From: Magnolia sinica
Lineage: Eukaryota; Streptophyta; Magnoliopsida; Magnoliales; Magnoliaceae
NCBI RefSeq assembly: GCF_029962835.1
Contig: NC_080582.1
Coordinates: 78,798,177-78,862,176, forward strand
DNA length: 64,000 nt
Reading direction: 5' to 3'
Below are positions 1 to 10,331 of this stretch, one piece after another. Position numbers and translations under genes: made by a program. The notes beneath the pieces are model-generated. The model did not search any database and was not told the DNA's origin. It worked only from the letters and a program-made list of their open reading frames with translations. Each line of letters starts with the position of its first letter. The first letter of the stretch is position 1.

Positions 1-515
1 CCCTTTACAACAACCGTTGTAGGCAACAGGTACAAAGAAGTTCTGTGGGGCCCAATGCATTGTGTGGGGTAAATCCACTCCATCCATCAGGTGCGCCCTC
101 TCATTTCCACTTTATGCATTAATAATAATCGTGATCTAAAACCCCTATGGGCCACATCATGGGGAACAATGCAATCCCATGCTTAAAACCTCTAAGATCA
201 CACGGTGTGGCCAACCTGTGTTATGTATCACCCCCATTTTTTGAAGTGTCCCTCCATCCTTGTGAGGCTCGCTCGATGAATAGGTTCAATGGAATATACA
301 AAACAATCAGAGGCCTCATACACAAACCAACGGTTGGCATCCCCTCCCAATTATTCCCTATGGTGTGGCCTATCTAATCAGTGGGTCAGAATGATTTTTA
401 CTCCCGGGATCTAATCTCAAGTTATTCACCTGATGGACCGAATGGATGTGACACAAAAAATAGAGTGGGCCCCACAGAGCTCTTAGACTATGCCTGCTAG
501 GCACAAAGACGGTGC
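1..515. mobile_element. Foldback (MITE-like) element, probably in peroxidase intron 1
   Basis: The outer parts are imperfect inverted copies of each other: a GGGCCCA-containing arm near 37-60 matches, in reverse complement, an arm near 460-485, and inner GGTGTGGCC blocks also pair. It belongs to the GGCCCAC-rich foldback class seen several more times in this window. It lies downstream (minus strand) of the peroxidase donor site, so it probably sits in that gene's first intron. The left end may extend outside the window and no target duplication could be checked. Confidence 0.45.
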
Positions 516-539
516 ATATACCAGCTATTTCTCTCTCAC

Positions 540-779
540 CTCCACCATGCAATCGTGGAAGAGTAATCGAAGCAGCTTGCCAGGGAGAGTAGGATCGAAG
601 GACGACTCAGACCTCACTGCATTTTTCACTAGCATTTCAAGATCTGGGCACGAATATGAGTAGAAATCCAAGGAGAGATTGGAAGTAGTAGGAATAGGTA
701 GGACTAAGAGAAGGAAAACGAAGAGAGAAAATCTCCTCGGGTTACAAAGATGGTTTGTTGGGGCTTGTTTGGACACCAT
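540..779 (-). CDS. Class III peroxidase, exon 1 (5' part of gene)
   Basis: This exon encodes the first 80 residues of a secretory plant peroxidase (haem, H2O2-dependent oxidation in the cell wall or apoplast). A signal peptide with hydrophobic core FSLFVFLLLVLPIP covers about residues 1-34. The mature start LSLDFYSYSCPDLEMLV carries the first conserved cysteine (Cys44). The distal haem-pocket motif LLRLLFHDC gives Arg71, Phe74, His75, the calcium ligand Asp76 and Cys77. The exon ends in GAG followed by GTGAGA, a good donor at the usual first-intron position after FHDCFVxG. The Met at 779 is preferred over an upstream in-frame Met at 884 because a TATA box lies between them. The closest recalled relative is Arabidopsis peroxidase 46. 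Odd: the usual Phe of FHDCFV is Met here. The remaining exons are not in the first 539 bp and must lie left of the window. Confidence 0.85.
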
Positions 780-860
780 AGGAATGAGATTTGAAAGAGA
801 TGTGATGTTGAGAGATTGATGGAATGGAGTCTCTTTCTCTGCCTCCCTCACATTGTCTTG

Positions 861-866
861 TTTATA
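861..866 (-). promoter_or_regulatory. TATA box of the peroxidase gene
   Basis: The minus strand reads TATAAA here, 82 bp before the chosen start codon at 779. A transcription start about 30 bp downstream leaves a leader of roughly 50 nt. This position argues against translation starting at the upstream Met (884). Confidence 0.5.
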
Positions 867-912
867 TCTCTCTCTACCTCCCATGAAAGAGAAGGGTGCA
901 ATGAACTAGCCA

Positions 913-1330
913 ATGGCAAGGGTTCGGAGCTCTGTGGACCCCAACATGATGTATGTGTCTCATCCATTCCGTCCATCCATTTTTCCAGATAATTTTAAGA
1001 TATGGATCAAAAACTGAGGTAAATAAAAATCTCAAGTGGGCCACACAGTGTTTATTGAACTCTCACCATTAAAAACCTCTTGGGGCTACAAAAGTTTTGG
1101 ATCAAGCTGATATTTGATTTTTACCTCCATCCAGGTATGTATGACCTAATCTACAGGTTAGATGTCAAATAAACATTACAGTAGGCCCTAGAGGTTTTTA
1201 ATGGTAGACATTTAATCACTACTGTTTTCCCATGGTGTGGTCCACCTGATTTCTTTTATCTGTAATAAAGTATTAAAATGATGTGTAAAAATGGATGGAC
1301 GGCATGGTGGGTCCACAGAGCGCACCGACC
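913..1330. mobile_element. Foldback MITE, MULE-like, copy A
   Basis: A ~418-bp element that is almost entirely an imperfect palindrome. The CTCTGTGGACCC block at the left end pairs with GGGTCCACAGAG at the right end, and the inner blocks TTTTTAATGGT and ACCATTAAAAA also pair. It is flanked by ACTAGCCAA (904-912) and ACTAGCCAC (1331-1339), a near-perfect 9-bp repeat that fits a Mutator-type target duplication. It has no coding capacity; an ORF crossing its right end is incidental. Confidence 0.6.
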
Positions 1331-1339
1331 ACTAGCCAC

Positions 1340-3126
1340 CTGGCCAGTGGCAGCATCACTAGCCAAACCGCGTCCACAATTAATGGTGCCACCAGCTCAG
1401 CACTCAAGCCAACCTATTTCTCATAAAAGCTGCATTTATTTAAGTGACAGGGTCTTGCTAGAGTACATCCTTATGTGTTTATCTTTCGATGTGGTGTCAT
1501 TTTTCAATGATCCAGACTGTTTATATGATGGACCACACCTTGGATTGGTTTTAGAAAAAGAACCGTACGCTAGCCTGACAATGCGTAGTCACACGTACGG
1601 GGCAATGCCACCTATCGCAGGAGAACTTGCATGAGATCAACGCCATCCATCATGTTCACCTTGAAAACCAAAAACTGGTTGGCCCAAAACTTTGGTAGGC
1701 CACGAATAAAGATGGGACGCCCAACCTTAGTTGTGTATGGACGGTTGTTGCTTATTTATGGCATCCAATTCACTCATATGAGGAGGCCAATTGTGGAATC
1801 CACCAAAAAAGATGGAAAATAAACGTAATCCCAGAAATCAAATTCTCATTAATGGATAATTGTTTGCAATGCATATCTATATTATTAATATAATAAATAA
1901 AAAAATCAAAATTCATAATTATCAAAATTAGTAAAAATTTAACTCTAATAAAAATCATAATTTTAATAAAACTCTTTTAAAGCTTAATTTCTAAAAATAA
2001 AATTTTCAAATAAACTTTTATTAGAAAAGTCCTAACATAATTACAAGTTATTTCTAAAGAGGAATAAAATCTAAACATCTAAAAATTTAAAAAATTGAAA
2101 TTATTTAAAATAATAATTTCTCTAAAAATTCATTTTTGAGCTGAAACCGTGCATTTTCTGATGAAACAGACAGATGCGACCCACTTCGTGAATTGGTTCA
2201 CGTCAGACGGCCCGTTTCAGTAAAGATTGATAGGTTATGCGTCCCATATACCCAAATCAAAAGTTATGATAAATTTATGATCCACCTTTTGGCCCAACAA
2301 CACTAGGATTGTACCTGTGACACATTCTACATCAAAGGTACTCTGAAAAAAAATCATGCAGTTGTTAAACTCAAGTGGACTGCATCACATGAATTTAGAG
2401 ACTCTAGGTTGTTTTTACATTATTTCCTATGTTACACCCCACTTAAGATTTCCATCAATTTGATGTTCAAGATCAAGGCCTAACATAAGGTGACGCACGG
2501 ATCAGATGGGGTGGATCTCATGTGCATGAAGATGTTCATCCACGTCATAAATCGTTGTACCATCTCATGTAGTTAGAGAAAATGGAAGAATTGTAAACAA
2601 CTCCCCGCTATCTTAGATTATTCCAATCATCTCCCTTTCGATAAATTGTAGAAGAATTTGCACCAAATGACAAATGTAGCCTCATCTTTAGAGTTCATTT
2701 TGCCATACGTGGAGCCCACCGTTATGTATAAATGGCATCCAACTCGTCTAATAAAATTTTCCCACAATAAAATGTAGGATGCCAAGAAAGATCTGACTTG
2801 TGCAATCATTCAAGTGGAACCTATGGAGTAGGCCACCTGATGGTTGGATACCCCTGATTTTGCGGTTTTTAGTTTCCATGATCAATTGACCCTATCAAAC
2901 AAGTTGGATGACATACATGCACTAAGGTAGGCCACAGCATCCTTAACTAGTTACCTATAAAAATAGGGGTAAAATGGTCATTTTTCAAACATCATAATGC
3001 TAATAAACGTGGGGAATCTACAAGGAATTTCTAAATCAGGTTTATAATTCAAATTAGAAGGGAGGTGTTAACAATTGTCAGAAACAAGAAGATAAGAGGA
3101 TAGAGGATAAGTTTTTATCTATGTTT
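1340..3126. other. Gene-free spacer
   Basis: No host exon or intact element is recognised. From about 1800 to 2130 it is very AT-rich with runs of A and T; the rest is mixed sequence with scattered short GTGGGCC-like motifs that may be worn foldback copies. Confidence 0.5.
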
Positions 3127-3969
3127 TGTTAATGACGTGATTTAGGGTTTCTTGAGTCAATTAAGCCTCCATAGAAAGACATTGAAGACCGAAGACTCAA
3201 AAACTTGAAGCACCAAGGCTAAAGAGAATGGGTAAATCCTGAAGTGTCTTGGTAAACTTAACTTTAGATCCTTTAGATTCCAAAACAACCAACCTTTGTA
3301 TGATTTATTCCATAGGTAAAATATTTAACTCATTTAAACCAAGTCTTAGATCCTTAATGAATATGATAAGTTAGGCTTTTTAAAGGTGCATAATTGCTAT
3401 AAAATAAAGAGCCCAAACAACAGTTTTTGAGGGATCCTCAATCCCATTGATATGTTGTCGATGGATCTCGAGCGAAGCCTCGATCGATCAAAGCTCAGGG
3501 CTTGATCGATCAAAAGTAGCCAAAAACGTCCAACGACTATCTGTCTAATTTTTGGAGTTTCTTGATCCTATTGAAGGACCTTCGATCCCATCGAATGGGA
3601 GTTTGATCGATCGATTGAATGCATCGCTCGATCAATCAATAGAGCCGCTAATCTGGCCGTTTTATAGTCGTTGCAAACCGAAATCTATATAAAGGACATT
3701 CAGGCATTTGGGCATTTTTATGAGTTTTTTGAACAAGATAAGCCTAGGTGATTCCTCACTCATATATTTCATTATATGCCTTTAAATCAATGAGATTTAA
3801 TAAATCAATCAGATTTAAGTCTTCTTCTTGAGCTTTATCACTCTAATAAAAGTTCCAACATCGTTTATGAAAATGAATTTGATCTCCATATTTTTCTGCA
3901 GATTAGACCCAAATGTATATATAATGAATCCCCCGTGGAAAACAATTATCCCTTTAATTGTAGGAAATT

Positions 3970-6105
3970 TGTTGAGAGTCAAATATTGCGTACCAAACCC
4001 CAATTATTGCTTGGATTTACGAACATTGTACTGTTTAATGGCCTAATTTAATCGTGTTTGTGATGCAAGGTGTATTTAGGAGCCTGGACTGAAAAGGATG
4101 CTAAAAGCATAGATTTAACACTTAGGAATCACCAAGGCAATAGACGGGATGCCAAGGGACCAAGATTGATGGAAAAATCAAGCCACTCACGTTAAACGGG
4201 CCTGAAAATCATCCAAAATGCAAGATCACAGGGTTTCCACCATCTGTTCAGATCGAAACTTCATACATAGCCTGGGGTCCATAAATTAACCGTACATGTC
4301 AAATTTCAATCATTGGATCCCTCTAAAAATGGCCCAACAGACAGATCAGACCCCATATCCCTGATTTGGGACCCGCATGATAGCTGGATGTGCTTCACTT
4401 TTGGTCTCAACCCCTTAACTGGGGAAAAAAAAGGATGGACAATGCAGATTCGTCATAAACATCACTGTGGACCCCACAGTGGATTATAAGCGTGCACGAA
4501 CAAAGGTGCACTGGCATTGTACCTAACCAAGAGAGTCGGTCAAACTCGCAAGAATCCGAAAACGGAAGGTCTCTCCTTCCCATTTCTTCTGCTGCAAAAC
4601 CCAGAACAGGGAGTTGCGGACAGACGGTTGTGGGCCACCATGATGATCTAAAGGTACGATCCGGACCGTCCATTATAACCCCAAGGTCTGTTTTACCAAA
4701 ACCTAAAGGATGGAATTTTAAGAGACAGCGGTTATCAGATCTCAACCGTCCAAACGTAGGACGAACGGTAGAAGCACAAGTCCCGTGGGCCACACCGAAT
4801 CCAATACAAAACCATCCATTCTCGACTGGTTTTTCGAGGGTATTTCAATGTACAGAACTGATTCTTCGAACACCATGTCATGTGGGTCCCACAGTTAACG
4901 CAGAATCAGAGTTTCCGTATCTGTTACGCACGTAACAGAGACTGGAAAGAACCGGACGTTCCAATCTGTTGTATGATCTCGGTGTTGATCAAAACGCTAA
5001 TCCATACCGTCCATCAGAAAGTTCTTTCAAAAACGTCCCAGGTGACGTTATTTTTTTTGACGAAAAGTGAGAAAAACAGGGGCTACAAGTCTGATTTCTC
5101 TGTGCGGAATCCTTTTGCACGCGACCGGAAGTTCCGCACCACCTGGCTGCGTACGTATGGAGTCGGTTCTCCACCGACAACCCTCCACCAACAGTCCCCT
5201 GCTATAAAAAGAAAGAGAAGGAAGAGTGAGAATCATCCTTCGGACATGGAGCATCATCTGGGCCGCCGTGGAGGCGAGGACGTGAGCCGGCTTCTTCATC
5301 TGAAGTTTCCCTTCTTCCTTTTCTTCTTTTTGTTTTTTCCTTTTCTTTTGAGAATTAGTTAATCAGATCTATGGTTAGCTAAGTCTCTTAGATAGGGCTA
5401 ATAGGTGAAGCTTGTAGCGTGATTGGGGTGCTAGCTTTGCTTTAATTTATGTTTATTGAACTCTCACGGATGCTAGTTCGATGATAAGGAATGTTTTTAG
5501 TTTTAATGGTTTGTTGTGACTCAAATTACAATAGATCTACGATAACTTGAGATATTCTCTTTTTATGTATTGAGATTGTGAACTTGGGAACCATGTTGTT
5601 TACCATCGTCTCATGGGCATGATTGGGTGATGGAACCCTTCCTAACTTTCACAATTCTCTTATGATTGGCTGTGAGATTGGTAAATTGTTGTTATTTGTC
5701 ATAGTCTCCTGGGCATGATTAGGTGACGGAATTACTTCCAAATCTTCGTCATTCTTATCTATTGATGATTAGACCCATAAGAAGTTCAGAGATCTGACAA
5801 ATCTCTTCTTACCGACTAGATAAGATATGACTCTAATTCCAATTGTGTCCTTGAATCATTACTAGGTAGCGTCCCAATTGCTACAAGTGGATCCTTGGCA
5901 CCCTAGTTTTTCACCTTTAAATTTACAAGTTTTAGATTAATATTTCACCATTATTCCCTCATATTCATTTAATTTAGATTTCATCTTAGTCTAGTTCTAG
6001 TTCGAATTATTTTCAGATTACATACAGGTTTCAGTCCCTTTGGATTCGACCTCAGTCTTACCGAGTTTATTACTACATCACAACCCTATACTTGGGGTGT
6101 GAACA
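3970..6105 (+). mobile_element. Solo LTR of a Gypsy (Tat/Athila-like) element nested in family A solo LTR
   Basis: A 2136-bp LTR with termini TGTTGAGAGTC and GTGTGAACA, inserted in the older solo LTR. The flanks AAATT (3965-3969) and AGATT (6106-6110) are a 4-of-5 target duplication, and the host LTR resumes directly afterwards when compared with copy 2. The 3' end has the block TTTGGATTCGACC, the text CCGAGTTTATTACTAC, then CCCTATACTTGGGG, typical of plant Tat/Athila-type LTRs. A TATAAAAA box at 5203-5210 gives the plus orientation. It carries no genes; several short ORFs across it are incidental. Confidence 0.65.
5203..5210 (+). promoter_or_regulatory. TATA box inside the Gypsy-type solo LTR
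   Basis: TATAAAAA precedes a purine-rich leader in the middle of the 2.1-kb LTR, the expected place for a retroelement promoter. It is a relic promoter and no downstream gene is evident. Confidence 0.45.
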
Positions 6106-6408
6106 AGATTCCACCATTCTCTCATCACCTTGGTCACCTCATTAGAGTATCGTATATAAAGTGTTTGATCGTGGAGTCGAACCATTGGCATCAATGAATG
6201 AGGGAGCAATTGAAAAGCCGATTGAATCATGAGAGAACTTCGATCAAGCATCTCAAGTAAGGAGCATCAACGAAGCTCAATCCAATAAGCAAAGTTGTCA
6301 ATTGTAGAATCCATCAACACTTTTTCCTTATGTAAGATTGAGTGTAGAGTTTGTAAACTGAACTTGAATAGTTTCTTGTATAGTACCTAAGATCTTGTGT
6401 AAGGTAGA

Positions 6409-6570
6409 ATTCACCGGACATGGGTGCGTACGTATTAGTCTCCATGAGAGCCTCCAGCTGGAATGTACGTAGGACTTTGAATTACAACTACATTCACTAG
6501 ACACGAGTATGTACGTATTAGTATACATAAGGAGACTCCGGTGGGAGTGTATGTAGGACCTTGAATTAGG
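6409..6570 (+). repeat. Two ~83-bp tandem units inside solo LTR copy 1
   Basis: Two direct repeats start at ATTCACCGGACA (6409) and ATTCACTAGACA (6492). Each contains a GTACGTATTAGT block, then an (A/G)AGCCTCC-like or GAGACTCC block, then GTACGTAGGAC or GTATGTAGGAC. The equivalent region of copy 2 (54580-54820) has three units. Confidence 0.7.
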
Positions 6571-7327
6571 ACTATTAGTAATAATTGTTGGTTAGTCGAT
6601 TAAAAAACCAACTTAGTATCTGTGGGAGCCATTGACATGGGTGTAAACGTGTTCTTTCGACACAAGAGTGTACATGTGTCTAGGTCCTTGTATAAGATTG
6701 TAAAGGTTAAAAATGAATCATATTTAAAATCTCTGATAGTGAAATCTAGTACACTCGAGAAGAATGAGTCTTCCAAAAGTAGAGTAAGCAAGTAGCTAAA
6801 CCACCATATATGCTTGTGTTTGTGATTATTATTTGTGTAGATTTTTATTTATGCTTATGAGTTTAATTAATTAAATCATATGAATGCTTGAATGGATTAA
6901 ATGTTAAGCATCTAATTAATTACATCTCACACACAAGATCACTATTTTTATAAACTAGTTACTTATAATGTTGCATCTATTGTAGTTTACGTGATTAAAC
7001 CCACTTTGGCTTGGAAGCCTAAGTGTTAATTGATAAATTAATTTAATTAGTTAATTAGATTTTAATCGAGAAAATTTTAAGTGGTCTTATTCACCTCATT
7101 CTAAAACTTAATAGTAATTTTTAAGCTCCGCTATGCTTTCGCACGTGCTATGGTAGACAAGTCATGCAATTTCAGTGTTCTCAATTATCCTTAGAAATGA
7201 GGAAAAAAAAAAAAAAGCTCCTCCTTCAAATATTTGAATATGTAGTTTACTTGACTATATCCCATCCTATTGCAATAGGATATTTCAAGAGTGTAGCCTT
7301 TTAATCTTGGTCATTTTCTAATAATCC

Positions 7328-7331
<4 letters not shown>

Positions 7332-7411
<80 letters not shown>
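7332..7411. repeat. TA microsatellite, left part
   Basis: About 40 uninterrupted TA units directly to the left of the foldback element at 7412. The array resumes on the other side (7966-7999), so the element is inserted in the microsatellite. Confidence 0.95.
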
Positions 7412-7414
<3 letters not shown>

Positions 7415-7963
7415 AAAAGGTACTATGCGCTCGACCTCACGAGTCCGTCCCATGAGGTCGAGCTGTGTGGGCCCCACCGTGATGTGTTTGGAACATCTAC
7501 CCCATCAGTCAGATGCACCATTCCATCGTAGGCCTAGGTCTCAAAAATCAAGTCAATCCGTGACTTGTGTGGGTCATACCACATACAGAAGTGGGGAGGG
7601 GCCGTGCACCATTAAAACATTCATAATCAGTTTTTTGGGTCTATCGAGATGTGGTTTGCAAATCCAGCCCATCCATTATGTGTGTCCCACTTGGATGAGG
7701 GTTCAGTCCAAGTTTCAGCAGCATTAAAATTAAACTCAGGTGGGCCCCACCAAGTGCTTTTATATGTTTTAACGGTGTCTTCACATGATTTTAGATGGTA
7801 TGGCCCACCTGAGTTCCGTATACGGCTGATTTTTAGGATATCCCATAATTTAGAGGGGACCCATCAAATGCATGGTGTTGATGGTCGACACGCATCACGG
7901 TGGGGCCCACACAGCTTGACCTCACGGGAGCTTATCGTGAGGTCGAGCGCATAGTACCTTTTC

Positions 7964-7965
<2 letters not shown>
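7412..7965. mobile_element. Foldback element with long terminal inverted repeats, inserted in (TA)n
   Basis: The left end GGGAAAAGGTACTATGCGCT matches the right end in exact reverse complement, and the terminal inverted repeat continues for about 75 bp with few mismatches. Each terminal repeat itself contains a short perfect hairpin (CTCGACCTCA pairing with TGAGGTCGAG). The interior is also loosely palindromic and GGCCCAC-rich. Because the flanks are pure TA the target duplication length cannot be read; ATATATATA on both sides is compatible with 9 bp but also with any other length. Non-autonomous; the two ORFs over it are incidental. Confidence 0.8.

Positions 7966-7999
<34 letters not shown>
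7966..7999. repeat. TA microsatellite, right part
   Basis: Seventeen TA-type units that continue the array interrupted at 7412. Confidence 0.9.
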
Positions 8000-8001
<2 letters not shown>

Positions 8002-10326
8002 CGGGTCTTACTTTTAATGGTGCATATTAAACAAATAAAAATTTCTAGAGATTTTTACTATAAAATATTTGAGGAATTTATATTTTACCAAATAATGCCT
8101 CCACGATTAGAAATTACATGGAGGTACTTTTTTAGGCATGAAATTTTAAAAAAATAAAAATAATAAAAATAAAAATGCCATCATTTAATTTTATTTTTCT
8201 TTAAAAAGTAGTGAAACTCAAGACTCGTGGAGACCACAAGATATGTGTATAACATCCAACCCGTTAAATGTACACACCACACTATGGTGATAACACTAAG
8301 AAAACATCACGTCAATTAAGATCATCAAAAGGACCACACTTAAATTGAGATATTTGGAATGGGCTACATTATTTTTCTATGGATTGGCCCACTTTGTAAT
8401 TGAATCCACCATATCTTATATTCATCTAATAACAATGTTGGCGTGCATCTATTAGATAGGTTGGATGTAACACACATACCACGCCGGCCTTACAACTTTC
8501 ATTTTTCCACTTTGCTGTAAACAGAAAGTTATCGGAGGACAGTAATGTAATTTTTCCTCTTATAAACAACTGCCCATAATATCCATTACCAGCGGCACCA
8601 TTAGTTAAAGTCCAATTCTTTTAGGAATTTTAAGGTAAAAATTCCTAAAATCTATTATTTCAACACTTAGATGGTTGAAATATATAATCTGGTATTTTTT
8701 CTTTCTTTCTTTTTTTCCTTTAGAAATACCTCACCCACTGTCAGCTTGCATTCCAGTCAAAAAATAAATGTTTGGATTATCAATGAAGCGTATTTAAGAT
8801 AATAACCATCTAAGATTATGGATTATTCTTATTATGGGCACTGCTACATGTGGCCCCAAGGTGGTGAGACGTTGGATCAACCAGAGCCTCTCACGATAGG
8901 TGTGGAACACGTGTCAGAGATCCGGGCATTATGAACATGCTGTGTGTACACTCACAGAGCATTATGACCCACAAGTGTGTTTAATTTGGGCACCACTTCG
9001 ATGGACCCCCGGATCCACTGAAGTGGGTGAGATCCCTGACTGCGTGGCAGACTGTTATGCATGTATGTGAATGCCCTCCCGCGCACGAAGTTGTATGGTG
9101 GAATGATGCTCACATTTTTCTTAAAGAATTTTTATCTATCCATTTTTTACTTTGATTTGATTAGATGTGGGATTGACTCCGAGGTAAAAATATGTTTGAC
9201 TTAGAGTTGTTACTAGCTAAAAAAATGCTTGGTATTTATGATCAGCTAAACACCATAAAATTGCTTAATGGTCGGAGAATTGTAAGATTCCCCAACTCAA
9301 ATAACTTCTACGGTTGGTCTATAGCTTTAGATTTTGGATAAATAGCCTCGGTTACGGAAAAGAAAAGAGTTAGGCACCCTTTTTCACTTGTACAGAGCAC
9401 AATATCTATTTTATAGAATTGTATGTTTTTTTTTTTTTTTTTTAAAGAATTTGATTTAACTTTCAATATGACAAAATTAAGTAATACTACACTAGGCCTT
9501 AGGGTTAGGGTAGGCAAAAAAAAAAACCAAGCAACAGCAAAGTAAAAAAAGCACACAAAGTTAAGCCATACTTCGTGGACTTTTTAAGGTTTAGGTAGGT
9601 GAAATATTGAAGAAATGAAAGCATAATAAAAGTATGAGTGGGTGCATATGTTGGTGTGTAGGGAATGTGCAGAATGGGATACAACTTAATTCGAGATATA
9701 AAAGGAAAAATGATAAATCAAACACAGAAAAGGGATGGCTAGATGTCTTGAATCTCAACCCTACTCGTTAACTTCAATAACTTATTTGGCTTTAACTTTA
9801 GATAGAAAAATCTGGCGAAAAAAATACTTCAGAGAGGATAGAGAGTTGGGCACATGCTGCTTCTAAACTAATGAAGGTCAGTGGCCGATTGAGCAGATTT
9901 GAACGGGGGCCCACTTTCCTTGATCGAGCCCTCTGGCAGGGTTTCTCCTCTCTCCTCTGTCTTTCTCTCCTCCTGTCTCCTGTACTCTCTCCATGGCTCT
10001 CTCAGTCCTTTTAAACCTTCATAATAAGTTGCTTTAAATAGGCAACGAGAGGGTGCCACACAAGCATTACAACTGAGACCGGATCTCACCGAACCAAGTT
10101 CACTCAAGGCAGCCTCAAGGTCGGCTCAGCGTAAAGACGCTCGAGGCAGCTCCTGATTGGTGTGTGGGGTGGCTATACATAGATACAGTGTTGTAAGGAC
10201 CATATCTTTGCAAATAAGATCTTGGGAAATCTATTTATGGGATTTAGAATTTTCCTACACCCCGCCAACTTTTGTATAATTCAAGGGCGCTTTACTTGAT
10301 CATTTTATATTCATGATCTCTTTTCG
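8000..10326. other. Gene-free spacer
   Basis: AT-rich sequence with no recognised exon. Between about 9840 and 10330 the minus strand shows a TATTTAAAG box followed by a purine-rich leader, which could be part of an unrecognised LTR, but no ends were found. Poly-T at about 9427-9443. Confidence 0.5.
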
Positions 10327-10331
10327 TCTTG

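Larger units (their letters stand above)
3127..7174 (+). mobile_element. Solo LTR (family A, probably Copia/SIRE-like), copy 1, interrupted
   Basis: Net length is about 1.9 kb once the nested element at 3970-6105 is removed. It is homologous over its whole length to the second copy at 48362-55447: both begin TGTTA(A/G)TG and end CATGCAATTTCA, and both have a TATATA box about 560 bp in (here 3686-3693). No internal retroelement sequence adjoins it, so it is a solo LTR left by recombination. The flanks share only TGTT, so the target duplication is eroded. Assignment to SIRE-type Copia rests on the LTR's size and a TATTCACC-like block near its 3' end; it is an inference. Old and well diverged from copy 2. 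Confidence 0.6.

Noticed and set aside
1278-1634. 118-codon plus-strand ORF
   Set aside because: It begins inside the right arm of a foldback element and has no recognisable domain or codon pattern.
4492-5362. Overlapping plus-strand ORFs of 147 and 160 codons
   Set aside because: They lie within the 2.1-kb Gypsy-type LTR, overlap each other in different frames and resemble no protein.
7425-7954. Two ~100-codon ORFs
   Set aside because: They lie wholly within the palindromic element at 7412-7965; palindromes give mirrored ORFs by chance.
9868-10326. Possible LTR or gene start on the minus strand (TATTTAAAG then GA-rich leader)
   Set aside because: No second LTR, inverted ends or coding sequence was found, so only noted in the spacer.
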